The notes beneath the pieces were generated by a model, which ran no database searches, had not been told where the DNA came from, and saw only the letters and a list, made by a program, of their open reading frames with translations. A stretch of 64,000 nt of DNA. It comes from Mermis nigrescens (lineage: Eukaryota; Nematoda; Enoplea; Mermithida; Mermithidae). A program made the position numbers and the translations under genes. Where the stretch lies: positions 1 through 64,000 of the forward strand of contig JAVLUZ010000398.1 of assembly GCA_036768485.1 (NCBI GenBank), written 5' to 3'. Within the stretch, counting starts at the first letter, position 1. Each line of letters opens with the position of its first letter. Positions 1 through 12,100 of this stretch are shown here, in pieces.

Positions 1-2934
1 TCTCACGCCCAGGTACATATTGTAACTACGAGAGTTACACGTTTTGGCGAACTTGTCTTAGCAGTTCGCGGTAGCCACTTACATAGCCAATACTAGTAGC
101 TATCTACAACAGTGCACTGTGGGCTATGCCTTCGGTCTTCCCACTTTTTCCCCAATTTTCAATAATAAAAAACATTGAGATACTTGTCCGGTGACATATG
201 TAGAGTTAAGTATATGATAATAGCAATTACTTTATGCATAATCGAGAACATTCGATCTGATATAAAAGTATTCCATTATTATGTTATTTTGACGTTAATT
301 CCATTTACTGTAATGGTCCTACGTGGCTATCTTAGTTGATTTGGTTGGCAGTCGTACGCTTGTATAGTGGAGTACGTTTTCTTCTCTTTTGTGTTATTTC
401 TTGTCCGGCAGCTAGGCCGTGTATATAGTGATCGAAATGAATTGGAAAACCTACCCAGGGGTTTCGGTTATACCGAGGGTAAGGTCGGAATTTCCCAACA
501 TTGAGGATTTCAGGACTCTGAGTGGAAGGATAGGTAAATTCGTATGATTACTTATTTCGTTCAAAATTCTTAACTCTTTTCTCAATCCTAAAATTGGTCA
601 AAAATATTATTCAATCTTTAATGATGGTTGATCAGTCTAGAGCTCATTGGTGTTGTTTTCAAATTTCATTGTGCTACGTACATTAGGAACCAAAAATATT
701 TCTGATCGAATCGAACCTAGAAAATAAGTTAAATCATCAACTTGAGCTTTGAGATAGGTCAACTGACCTCCGCGGCAATTCCAAGATTTAGGTAGGTAGC
801 CTTAGGTCTTAGTGCGTAGCTGCTAAGATCACCCGACGAGAAGCGGTCAGCAATATTAGGACCAAGGGGATTGAAGCCATAAGGTCTGTAAGGGTACAAA
901 GACCGAAGCGATTCCCGGCTAAGCGATCAGGACCAGCGCTAAGAGCAGATCTGTAGAGTCTCACCGGGTGGGCAGCAATTCCCACCACTGGACCAGCGCC
1001 ATACCGAATAAATCGCAGATGGCCGGTGCTCTACCTGAAAGCAGAACGCTGTGTATTACCAACGGTTGAAACATCAACCTGACGGGTTATACACAAAAAG
1101 CGTCTGGGAGCAGAGAACACTCGATAGGACTTACGTGTATGTGCACCGCACTTACAGATCTAAGTACCTACATACCTGAGTAAGTCTCGAAGGCAAATAC
1201 ACCCGTGTCCTATGTTGATTCCGTATACATAGGGCACCCTTGTACATATTTACAATATGGTAAGCATCCCCCAGAGATACCATCCTAGAAACCAAAATAC
1301 CCCCAGAATTCAATTTCATTTTTTTCTTGTTTTTTCGCAATGTTTTGATACCGATGGATAGTGCTCGATGAGAAACGTTGAAAAATGGTGTTTTCCGCCA
1401 TTATAACTATTTTTAAGGCCATTTCCCGACCTTTGAAAAATCTCGCACCCCTTCCCTCAGAATTTCGGTGCTGCCCATCTATGGTATTGTGTATGTACAT
1501 TGGCAAACAATATGGAAGTTTGTGCAATATAATCATTGTGTGTACAAAGATTTGCCTTTTCAGCATCGCATAGACATAATTTCCCGCTAGTCAGGCTCAA
1601 ACATGATTTTAAGAAGTTTCACTCCCTTCCCCAGAATTGGCAATTTTCCAAGTTCTAAAATTAGTTTTGGCTGCTAAGACTAACAGTCTGTTTTTTTACC
1701 TATAGTCTGTTTCACATACCCTCGTGCATAAGTTCTAAGAATTTGCACCCACATTAAGTCGAGACTTACGATAATAATATATCGGATCATTGCTTTATCC
1801 ACAATCTGTCAGCTTATTGTCGGCGATAGTTTAAAAATTTATGACTGAAATTGTGTGAAACAGATTATAAAGCATGGATCCGCTCGGAAAACTAATATCC
1901 TTATTACTGCAGCGCTCGATTTTTTCCTTGCTCGACGAAATCAGTAGCAAATTTTTTCACAGATATAGCGTATCGAGTGAGCGATGCAGGGTTCGGGTGT
2001 CACAGTAATAAGGAAAATGGTTTGCCGGTTGACTTCATGCACAGGTTAAAAAAAAGACTTTATGTTTTTTGGTTATTTAACTCCTACGTATAAATTGTGC
2101 TCCTGCGCTCAACTCAAGTGCCTCAATTTGTTATCGGCGATGTTGCAGATTCTAATCCGCAATATCGATAAATTTGTGTCGCGTTAGCGCCGACTAAAAT
2201 GAAAAGAATACTCGTAGAAGCCGTTTCTAACTTTTCTGCCATATCGCCGATAATTTGTACTAATTTACAGTCCACGAAAGACTGTATAAATAATGTTTTT
2301 TCGGCCATGCCATGAAGTCTCACAAGTTTTTGAACAACACAATTAAGCAGCGGCTTAGCATTAGCTGCCTTAGTGTGAAGTAGCACCATATGTTTCCCTC
2401 CATCTTGATGTGTACTCCATGAGTCTGTGTGCATATGTACCTACGCCTAGTTCGTAAAAGGATTGGGTTGAAAGGACCCAAAAACTCAGTGTAAACCGTT
2501 GGAGTGCTCGCCGTTCATAGACGGTACGATAATAAAACCACCGTGGACGGTTGACACAATTTTCCAGAGTTTCACAAACTTTCTCACTCCAACCCCACCA
2601 GCCTAATGTGAACAGCTTGTTCATCAAAAGACGGTCAACAATCCTAGCTGAACGTTCACGATTAAGCATATTGTAGGTAGGTATTAAATTTCTGACCACA
2701 TATAGGTACCAACTTGGTATGAAAGTGGGGAGGAAATAGATCAACAATCGGTATTGATAACAATTCAATTTTTCTGCGCTTGAAAAAAATGTATGAAAAT
2801 TAGAGGTTTTATCAGAAAGAAGTGCAAAGAACCGATTTTTCTGCGTACACATTGTTTCATTCGTTTCTTACACGAAATTTTCACCATTTACAGCTGTAGA
2901 ATGAAGTAACAAATATATAAGTTTACAAGCATAG
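1..2934. other. Intergenic DNA downstream of PTCD1, repeat remnants
   Basis: No gene found. The first bases (ACGCCCAGGTAC) look like the end of a CACACCTGGGC-type MITE. 1285-1484 is a MITE copy (listed separately). 770-1120 is richer in G and C than its surroundings and repeats the string GCGCTGGTC twice on the minus strand, with another instance near 36130, so it is probably also a repeat. A 160-codon minus-strand ORF at 2370-2852 has no recognisable features. Confidence 0.4.
1285..1484 (-). repeat. MITE family A copy
   Basis: Same sequence order as the well-bounded copy at 3763-3982 but reversed: CCCCCAGAATTCAATTT, then the GATGAGAAACGTTGAAAAA block, then AATTTCGGTGCTGCCCA at the outer end (about 1484). 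The other boundary, near 1285, is estimated. Confidence 0.7.
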
Positions 2935-3189
2935 CTAAAGTGAACTAGATGGCACGATTTCTACGTCATCATCTAGCGATTGTCTATTCCTGATTGCTTC
3001 GTCGTTTAACCAAGGTTTTTCCCATTCTTCGCGCACATCGTCAACATTAACGTCTTTTTCGAGCAGTTTCAATCGCGGATCACGCTGATTAGAATTTGCA
3101 ACTCTCACGTTCTTGAGCCAGTCGTCGTAGAACGCGAGGAATTCATCCAGGCCCAAAATCGCAACTTCAGGAGAATCTTGTTTCGTATA
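2935..3189 (-). CDS. PTCD1: PTCD1 exon 12 (C-terminus, stop TAG)
   Basis: 84 codons plus stop. After acceptor CATATACAG it reads YTKQDSPEVAILGLDEFLAF then YDDWLKNV, matching the family's I-D-G-F..Y-Y-K-Q-W-L tail, then a charged end with EEWEKPWLND and an acidic DDDVEIVPSSSL terminus. I saw no AATAAA signal in the first 250 nt after the stop, so the poly(A) site is unknown. Confidence 0.92.
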   Translation of the reverse strand, partial: YTKQDSPEVAILGLDEFLAFYDDWLKNVRVANSNQRDPRLKLLEKDVNVDDVREEWEKPWLNDEAIRNRQSLDDDVEIVPSSSL

Positions 3190-6100
3190 CTGTATATGAA
3201 CAACAAATACACAGTTATCTAGTCAGTAAGCGGATCATAGCGGAGTATACCTTAATTAACAGCACCTAAATCCTGGGTGGCCCAGAAATTTTCAAATGTC
3301 AAAAAGTGACGAAAAATAATCGTTATGGCAACAAGCTCCATTTTTTAACGTGTCTCATCGAGCTCTATTAGTATCGAAAACCCGCGAAAAATTGCAAGAA
3401 TTTAATTCGGGGGTCTAAAACCCACACGCCCATGTGTGGGCGGAAGAAATACCATATTGGCGTAAAAAGACGTAGTGCATATGAAATTAAATAATCTGAC
3501 TATCGTGGAATATGATGCGATTACACAACTTTGTTATATAAGAAACGAGAAGAAAAACTGAGAAAAGCTTTCAAGTGAAATGTCATCATTCTTAAGAGTC
3601 AATGTCTGTGAGAATAACCTTGCTGTAATAGTGACTTACGTAAGCAAAAAAATAATTTTTCTTTGTTTTAACATATATTATACAACTGTTTACGCTGATT
3701 CCGAATCTGAAAACCGTTTTACACAAAAATGACTTTTTGCTGACTTATAGGGGTGTAAAATGCATACGTGGGCAGCAAGAAAATTCTGGGGGGGGGTGCA
3801 AGATTTTTTTGAAGGTCGAAAAATGGCCTTAAAAATGGTGGTATGGCGATAAAAACACCATTTTTCGACGTTTCTCATCAAGCACTATCCATTGGCATCA
3901 AAAAATTGCGAAAAAAACGAAAAAAATTTTAAAAAATTGAATTCTGGGGGGGTATTTTGGTTTCCCTCCACGCCCAGGTGTGGTAAAATGTGAAAAATCG
4001 GAATATGTGCCGAATTTCATATGTTGATTAATATTTTCCAGAATAATTAACATTTTTCAATGCAGTTTTTTTAAAATTACAGCAGATTAAATGGGCTATA
4101 CAAAAAGTATAAAAAGTTTGTTTACCGGATGATCCCACGGGATACAGCAGTCAATAAAAGTCAAAAATATGAATTTTCGCACCTGCAACATTTTTACTTT
4201 TTTAGCCATATATAAGTCCAGAGTGGTCGTACAGAATCGGACCTTATTTCACCACAATATGTGCCACCTATGTAACCGTGCGATCCAAGGAAGACTGCAA
4301 CTGAAATGCGAAGATTGCCCCAATTCAAGCAATCTGAGTTTTTATCATGGCAGCAAATAACAGGATTTTGGTCGCAGGAAGCACGAAAAAAGAGAAGCAA
4401 TCGTCCCAACTGGAACTGATGAAGATGACTGCTTAGAAGATTTTTTCCAACCAGACTCAAATCTAGATGATGAGGCAGATGACGTTGAAGACACATTGAT
4501 TCATTCAGAATGTTTTGACAATTGAATTTTGACGATATAAAACATATTCCTTTATGTTAGGATTTTCTACGGGTAAAAATAATAAATAAATATAATCGAA
4601 CATATATTTATGAATTTTTCGCATGCAATTAGGCAAATAGATAGTGCGAACCGTGGCGTAGTATGGTCACCAGATAGATTTTACTTCTCGTTAGAAATAA
4701 AAAATAAAATTATTTGAAACAAGAGCATGCATTTTTTTCACTTTGACCAATTAGATTGAGTTCACACTTGTGAAATCTGGCTGATAGATAACTATGTAGA
4801 ATATGCAGATGATTTTTTGTGTACAATTAGGGACATATATGGTAGAGACTGTGGTGTAATGCGATTAAAAAATGCGTCCTAATTCTTGCATTACAGAGCC
4901 GAAAGAAAAATTTTTTGAAGCACCAATGTGTGACTTTTTGATTTTGACCAATGGAGCCAAGTTTACGTTGTCCACAAATGGTCAATACATATTAAACATA
5001 TATGGATGGATTTTGGCATATAATTAGGCAAATAGATAGTGCAAATTGTGGTGTAATGTGGCCACAAGATGAATTTTATTTTCCGAATTACGACTCCAAA
5101 AGGGAAGTTATTTGTACTACACATGTATGATTTTTTCGAGTTTGACCAATTGAGTTCAATTACCGTTTTTCAGAATGGTCAACAACCACTTAAGGTATAC
5201 GCATGATCTTTTGCAGGCACTTAGGCACATTGATGGTACAAGCTGTGGTATAATGCAGTCGCACAATGTTTTACAATTCTGGAGTTATAGATTGAAACGT
5301 TAAATTTTTAATAGCACAAATGTATCATTTTTGAAATTTGAACACAGGAGTTAATTTCACGTTTGCCAAAAGTGGTCAATAACTATCCATCACATATCCT
5401 ACATTTTTTACACAGAAATGGGTACATAGGTGGCACATATTGTGGTGAAATAAGGTACGATTCTGTATGACCACTCTGGACTTATGGCTAAAAAAGTAAA
5501 AATATTGCAAGTGCAAAAATTAATATTTTTGACCTTTGTTGACTGCTGTATCCCGTGGAATGATCCGGTAAACAAACTTTTTATACTTTTTGTAAAGCCC
5601 ATTCGATCTTCTGTAATTTAAAAAAAACTGCATTGAAAAATGTTAATTATTCTGGAAAATATTAATCAACAATTGAAATTCGGCACATATTCCGATTTTT
5701 CACACTTTACACCCCTATAAGTCAGCAGAAAATCATTTTTGTGTACATATCATTTTTGTGTAAAACGGTTTTCAGATTCGGAATCAGCGTAAAAATTTGT
5801 GTAATATATGTTAAAATTAAGAAAAATGATTTTTTACTTACGTAAGGTTAAGGTGGTCCTTACAGAAACTGACTCTTATAACGAGATTAAAACATAACCA
5901 TTCTCACGACAATGAAGACAAGCGAATCGAATGGTAATCAATTACATGTACACAAAAAACGCTCCGATGGAACAAAAAAGACTATACGTTTTAGATCATC
6001 TTTATACACTCTACTGTGAAACATTAAAAATTATTTCAAGATGGTTACATTTATTCAAAGGCCGCAGAATATATTTCGATTTTTTGCGTTGCTTAAAGAG

Positions 6101-9100
6101 AGTCTGATTTTTAACAGATTTTGCGACTTGGCATATACATAGGTAGCTTTTCCTAGTCCCCTCCTTTTACATTCTCAATAATCCGTAATCCCAGGTATAT
6201 TCGTCTTTTTTGTTCCTTCGGAGCATTTTTCTTTGCTAATATCCTTCTTCTCATTGGCATGATCTGAGTAAATAAGTCAGTAAACACATACTGTAACATG
6301 CCACAATAATGACAGCAGTCCAAGAACGCGGAAAACAATATTGTTCTGAACCTCAGCATGATCTTTTTTAAACAAGACAACCTTACTCTATTTAACAGAT
6401 CAAAGGTTTCCAGCATAAGCTTTACGCAACTATTGGATCTAAAGAAAACTTACACTCAGATTCGTAATCTTGACGTTACATGGAACATTTTGCAAAAAAT
6501 AAGCTTTTGCAACGCTCTGAAACTAAAGTTAATTTTCAGCAGAAACTTTACACAGATACTGGGTGTAAAGAAAGCATACAGTCAGATTCGTAATCCTAAC
6601 CTTACGGAACATATTTTGGAAGAATTCACGTTTTGCAACGCTCTAGAAGTAAAACAAATTCGTAGTGTAAACTTGACACATTAATAATAAATATATAAAG
6701 CAAACTTTACACAACTATTGAGTGTAGAGCAAACGTAAAGTCATATTCGTTATTCTGACGCTACGTAGAGCATTTTGAAAAAAATTAAGCTTCCGCTAGG
6801 CTCTAGAACTTAAGTTAATTTGCGGTGTAATTTTTACACAACCAAAAAGTGTAAAAAAGATGTTGGTCGGATTCGTAATTCTGATATTACTCCGATATTA
6901 CAATCAACATTTAAGAAATAAATTAGTCTTTACAATGGCCTGAAAACAAATAAATATTAGATCCATACCATTTTACATCACTCTTGAGTGTAAACAAACG
7001 CGCCCAACTGGCGTATCACGTTTGAATCCTGGTACGTTTCTAGACTTAAGATCATGTCCAGACTCATAACCGGAGAAGTTGGCAGAAAAAACAAGACAGA
7101 AACAAGTTTAACACAGTTAATTTTTGACTTTACACCTCCCGAAAAAACTAAATATTGGTTTGAATAAACGCATTTCGCTATGACGTGTACCCGTTAGTAA
7201 TTACTTTGTTTTTATTCTGTTCGACCTATCCCGACTCCTAAACGGAGAAGGTAGCGAACGAAAAAGAGACAGAAAGGTATTTTTCCACCATCCACCACAT
7301 TGTAAACTTTAAAAATCTGAACCCAACTTTATACTGAATGAAAAGAAATTTGGTTTGGGCCAGTTTGTAGCCTTTTAATCTTAGTACGGTTGTATGTGGA
7401 AAACTTCTGTTACGCAAAATATTTGAGATATTGAACAATCAAAAAAGGGAAGAAAACGTATTTTTTGCCCAATGTTAAGCTCCTGATTTCGAACTTTACA
7501 ACCCATAAGTAACTCAATATTATGTTTTTTAAACGCAGTTGGTTGCGACGTGTAGCCCTCAAAACGTAATTTATTTTAATTTTATTCAATTTATCCCGAA
7601 TCTTGACCGAAGAAGTTGGCGGGGAAATCTTAGGCAAAATCCATTTTTTACATCATACACTAGGTTTTGTTTAAAAAACCTTTAAACACTTTATCTGGCT
7701 CCTTATCGGGTGCAAAATGTATTTTTCACCCTCAGATTCTTTACACTCTTTACACTGCCTCTCCGAAAGAAAGTCGCTTCAAAAAAATAAAAAAGTAGTT
7801 TTGCGCTTACTCATATTTCTACAATTTAAAGAAAACCACACTAAACATAATGCAAAACTGAGTTAGAAAAGTCGTGTGAACGACCAAAATTTGAAAAAAA
7901 CTATGTTATCACGTTACAGTAAAACTTTACACGCTCTTTACAAATTGGGTAAAATTGTACAAAAAAAGAAAAAAGGGAACCAAATATTTTTAAATTATTG
8001 ATCATTTAAAAAACTGCTTAATACAGAAATATCCCGTTATAGCTTTAGGGGTAGTCACTTTTTAGGGGTTCAAGTATATTATAGGTAGACGCTAACGCGC
8101 TACCTATGGTTTTAACTAATCGCTACATATGTACCTTCATATTTAAATCGACAGTAAAATTTCGTTCAACCAAGAAAAATAGACAGGGCGAAGTCCTCAT
8201 ATAAATATAACACGTATAATAAGAGTAGGTACATTTTTGATGCAATACATATCATTGGAAAAATGTTTCAAGCATCGATACTGCATTTTAAATGATTCAC
8301 AACCTGACCCACAAGTGGGTTCTTGACAATATATGCGAAAATAACTTATAAGGAAAATTACATTATCTTAATCTGACCATTACAAGTTTACAAACGTACG
8401 CACGCCAAATTCAAAAATACTAACCTAGGTAAGATAAAAGTTGGCTCAGTGCAAACACGCGTGAAGCAGTGATCGTATGGGGACCCCGACCCCGAAAAAG
8501 CCCGGCCTAAACCTCGACCGGGGGCAAGATTTTTCGAGTCGGGGTTGAACCTTTTTTCGGGGGTGAAATATAGCATTTAATTTTTTGGTACATAGGAGAA
8601 TGGTATAACTAGCAAATAAATTCGGCAAACACCAAACAAGGATGATTCATTCACGAGCATAATGAATATGTTAAACTCGACACTCGCGATATTTCATAAA
8701 ATGTACGCCTAGTCGCCATGTTGTTAACACGTACATACATGTTCGCATATTTATCACCATAAAGTGCGTATATCTCATAACTTTCGGAACTTTGAGCCAA
8801 TTCAAACATTTTAGCACTGATTTCATCGAAAAAATAGATTTTCCCCTTAAATAAAATCGTGGCTATGGGTCTGACTGAATATGTATATTAGTGGCAGGTG
8901 AACAACATAAAATCTTCAAAAATTTTAATTATAACTTACTGATCGCGCACCATTTTTCTTACATATATTTCACATTTTGTCTCAAAAAAACCAATTTATC
9001 AGTTTACTTTTTAATGATAAAAAATTGAACGCCGTTTTCAATGCAGCTCGCCAGGCAGTACCTATGTACTCCGCTTATCAGCGTTTTGTCTAAGAGAGAA

Positions 9101-12100
9101 TTCAAAGTTGGAAAACGCGTCATTACTGATACACAGAATCAGTGTTTTTTTGTATTCGGCAAAGATTTTTTCCGATGTACAAAGACTTTTCGGGACCGTC
9201 TTTGTACATGTACAAAGATTTTTGGAAGGACAAAAAATTACCAAAAAGGCGTAAAATTCGCAAAAATCTTCGGTGCTTCGCGCTGAAATGAGCAATTGTG
9301 TGTTCTATAGATCTTTATAATGGCAGTTATTGCATTTCAAAAGGAAAAATGTCATATTTTTCGGCGCTTCGCGCCGTGTTAAGACGATTCTTAGTGATTT
9401 TCGTCTTTAGAGACCCAGAAATTAGCTAGAATACATTACCAAAAGTCGAACAACTCTGTTTTTACAACACTAAATTCACTACTGCACCATATTTTAGTAC
9501 CCACAAATTTGTGTGCACAAAATGTACAAAGGCTTTTAGGGACCATCTTTGTACATGTACAAACGGACCTTGTACAAAAAAAACACGGCGCGGAATAGGT
9601 TGCTGCCCAAAAATGCTGAAAAGCCAATTTGGCTCATCTACAATCAGCGTGCCATAGAATACCGTTTAAAAAAACTGTGGAAGAATACGGAAAAGCGAGA
9701 GCGATTAGTGATTAAAATTGAAAGGAATGCTAAATTTCTAAAACCAAGTTTGAACTTGAACATAAAATGTTCAACATAACCAGCTTTATTAGTATGCTCT
9801 ACAAACAAGTGAAGGTATCGTTTTTATCCTTTTTAAATTGGTGTGTAATCATGCAATGTTAAGTGTCAATCTTCAACTCCGACCCCGAAAACCGGGGTTT
9901 TTCATCCCCGACCCCGACCGGGGGTGAAAATCTGAACCCGTACGATCACTGGCGTGAAGTGCACATTAATCTCACGCGGGGAGCATACATTAGCAGTGAC
10001 AAAATTCGAAGGGGAGGGAGATGGAGCGAAATAACCAATGGAGCGAAATCGCCATAAATTGCACCAAAAATTCAATTGTGGGAGGGGACTATCGATTTTC
10101 GTGAGTCTTTTAGATTTTTGTAGGTCTTTCAGATTTTTGGGGGTTTTTTAGATTCTCAGGAGTCTAGTCATCAAGAACCCCCACGCCCATGTGCGGTATG
10201 TTGGGGAACGCTAAATCACATATGCATACTGGAGCTTAGAAGTTCAGTAAGGCACATAGAACGGATAAATGGGAAACTTTCTCAGGAAAATCAAGCAAAA
10301 TGAAGGCAAAAAATAATTGAAAATAAGATTTTTTTACAAAAGTGTTTCAAATTGACCACAAAATGTGGATTAAGGTAGCTTTTACGCGATGTTAAGACAT
10401 TTATGCTAGTTTTTTCAGGTAATTTTGGCTCAGAAAAGCTCTTTGGCTGATCCCCTACCAAAACCCACCCAGGACTCGGGAAACCCTTTCCAGATTTGAA
10501 TTTTTACGTTTTTTCGATTTTACTCCATCATACCCCCAGATTCGGTTATTGCAGCTACATACATGCAAATCCATACGTGCTGCGTTTTTTTATCGATTTC
10601 TGAAATAAGGCAATCGTTTTTAAATCATGGAAAATTAACGGATCCAGCACACTAAGGGCCATATCACAGAAGGTTAGGTAAGACTTGCCTTTTGGTAAAT
10701 TAGCTACCCTAAGGTAAACTCTAGGATAGGTTAGAGATTGCCATATCACAGAAGGTTGGGTAAGGTAAAGGTAAGGTAAAGCTCTGGTAAATGAAGACAA
10801 ATTTACCCAATGATCTTACCCTTGCTAAGAGCAGAGGTAAAGGTCTGTTAACATTCAATTAGCCTAAGTTTTCAATGGATTTGATCGAATTTTTGGATGA
10901 TGCAAGTGAAAACGTGGAAGATTTATTCTTTCATGCACACCGGCTCATTAAACGGACTGAACCGTTTGAAATTTACAATGACCAACAATTTTATATGCTA
11001 TACAGATTTAGCAAGGTCAATGCCCATCGATTAATTACTCTGATTTCACCCTATCTGAAACAAAGACCCTAAGTTCATGTAAGCATATGCACGTTACATA
11101 AAATCAAGCTAGAAAAAAGCAACATAATTTTACAATTGATAATATTGGCTGGTCGAGGCAATGTGGCCATCTGAATCACCGGAGTTCGAAAAATTATGAA
11201 TTTGCCCTTTTTGAATGAATACAAATCAATTTAATTTGTATTTTACAATAATTCAGAGAATGTCAGACGCTAAACTGAACGGATTTGCAATAAAAATGAT
11301 AAATTTTCTCGTCTACCTAACGTTTACCCTTAGGTACTTACCTTGCCATCACCTAACCGTCTGTGATACCAGAGCTTGGCAAACCATAGGTAACTTACCA
11401 AGGCTGGTAACCCTTAGGTAGCTACCTAGACATTACCCAACCTTTACCTTTGCCATACATTTACCTTACCCAACGTGCTGTGATTCGGCCCTAAGTATCG
11501 ATAGCTACTGCAGATTTTTGACTTAAGTTAGTCGTCTAACAAATCCTTTCTGGAAGATCGCAAAGCGATTAGGATTTTTCTCGATGTGTAAGTTCAAAAC
11601 GTCAGCGACAAAAAATTCAAAAGTAGACTATAAATTGATCCTCACTTTGCTTTTCGCAGCAATCTTTTTAGCTTCACTAATTTTGGTTTCTAGCACCGTC
11701 AATAACGCTGCATTTGGTTTCACATGAAATTTTAACATCTGCGACAGCAACGCACGGACGTGTGCGAAATCGAAACGTTTGTACAGTGCATTGTTCAACA
11801 AATTGCGGAACATACGCAGATTTGGAGTGAAATTCGAAGCCTGAAAGTTTACAGCTGTGGAAGTCATTGGCATCATACTCATACATGCACATAGGGAGGG
11901 GTAAGAGAGAGGTATTACCCCACCCCCCGCTGAAGAGTCCAAAAAGCTAGGTACTGTCGTCAGCCAGTTTGAACCAAGAATGTCTATTTTCAAGCGATTT
12001 TGACGAAAAAATAGACAGAAACGCATTTTATTGTAGTAAAAATCCTGGATTTTACCCCTCCCTGGCTCCTAAATCTCGATTTTATTCGTCCCTGGTCAAC

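Larger units (their letters stand above)
3592..5880. mobile_element. Foldback-type DNA element with long inverted arms
   Basis: The left arm (from about 3592 to 4275, interrupted by a MITE) and the right arm (about 5415 to 5880) are inverted copies. Shared landmarks include the pairs TTACGTAAG, ACGCTGATTCCGAATC / GATTCGGAATCAGCGT, and GTTTACCGGATGATCCCACG / its complement near 5560. Between the arms lie a short ORF and about four tandem copies of a ~197-bp unit. Long arms plus a tandem core resemble Foldback or MULE-type elements. I found no convincing target duplication, so the superfamily is not assigned. Lies in the last PTCD1 intron. Confidence 0.85.

Noticed and set aside
770..1120. G/C-rich segment considered as a tRNA cluster or rRNA fragment
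   Set aside because: No cloverleaf, no A/B-box pair and no rRNA core sequence could be recognised.
2370..2852. 160-codon minus-strand ORF just downstream of PTCD1
   Set aside because: The longest unexplained ORF on this side, rich in Trp, Tyr and Arg, but no motif is recognised and no splice partner is visible. Could be repeat-derived.
6059..8107. Family B as a Helitron
   Set aside because: The 3' hairpin is suggestive, but no TC start, no constant CTRR after the hairpin and no AT-target rule could be seen.
9041..9295. ORFs of similar length on both strands
   Set aside because: They mirror each other across palindromic repeats inside the hAT element.
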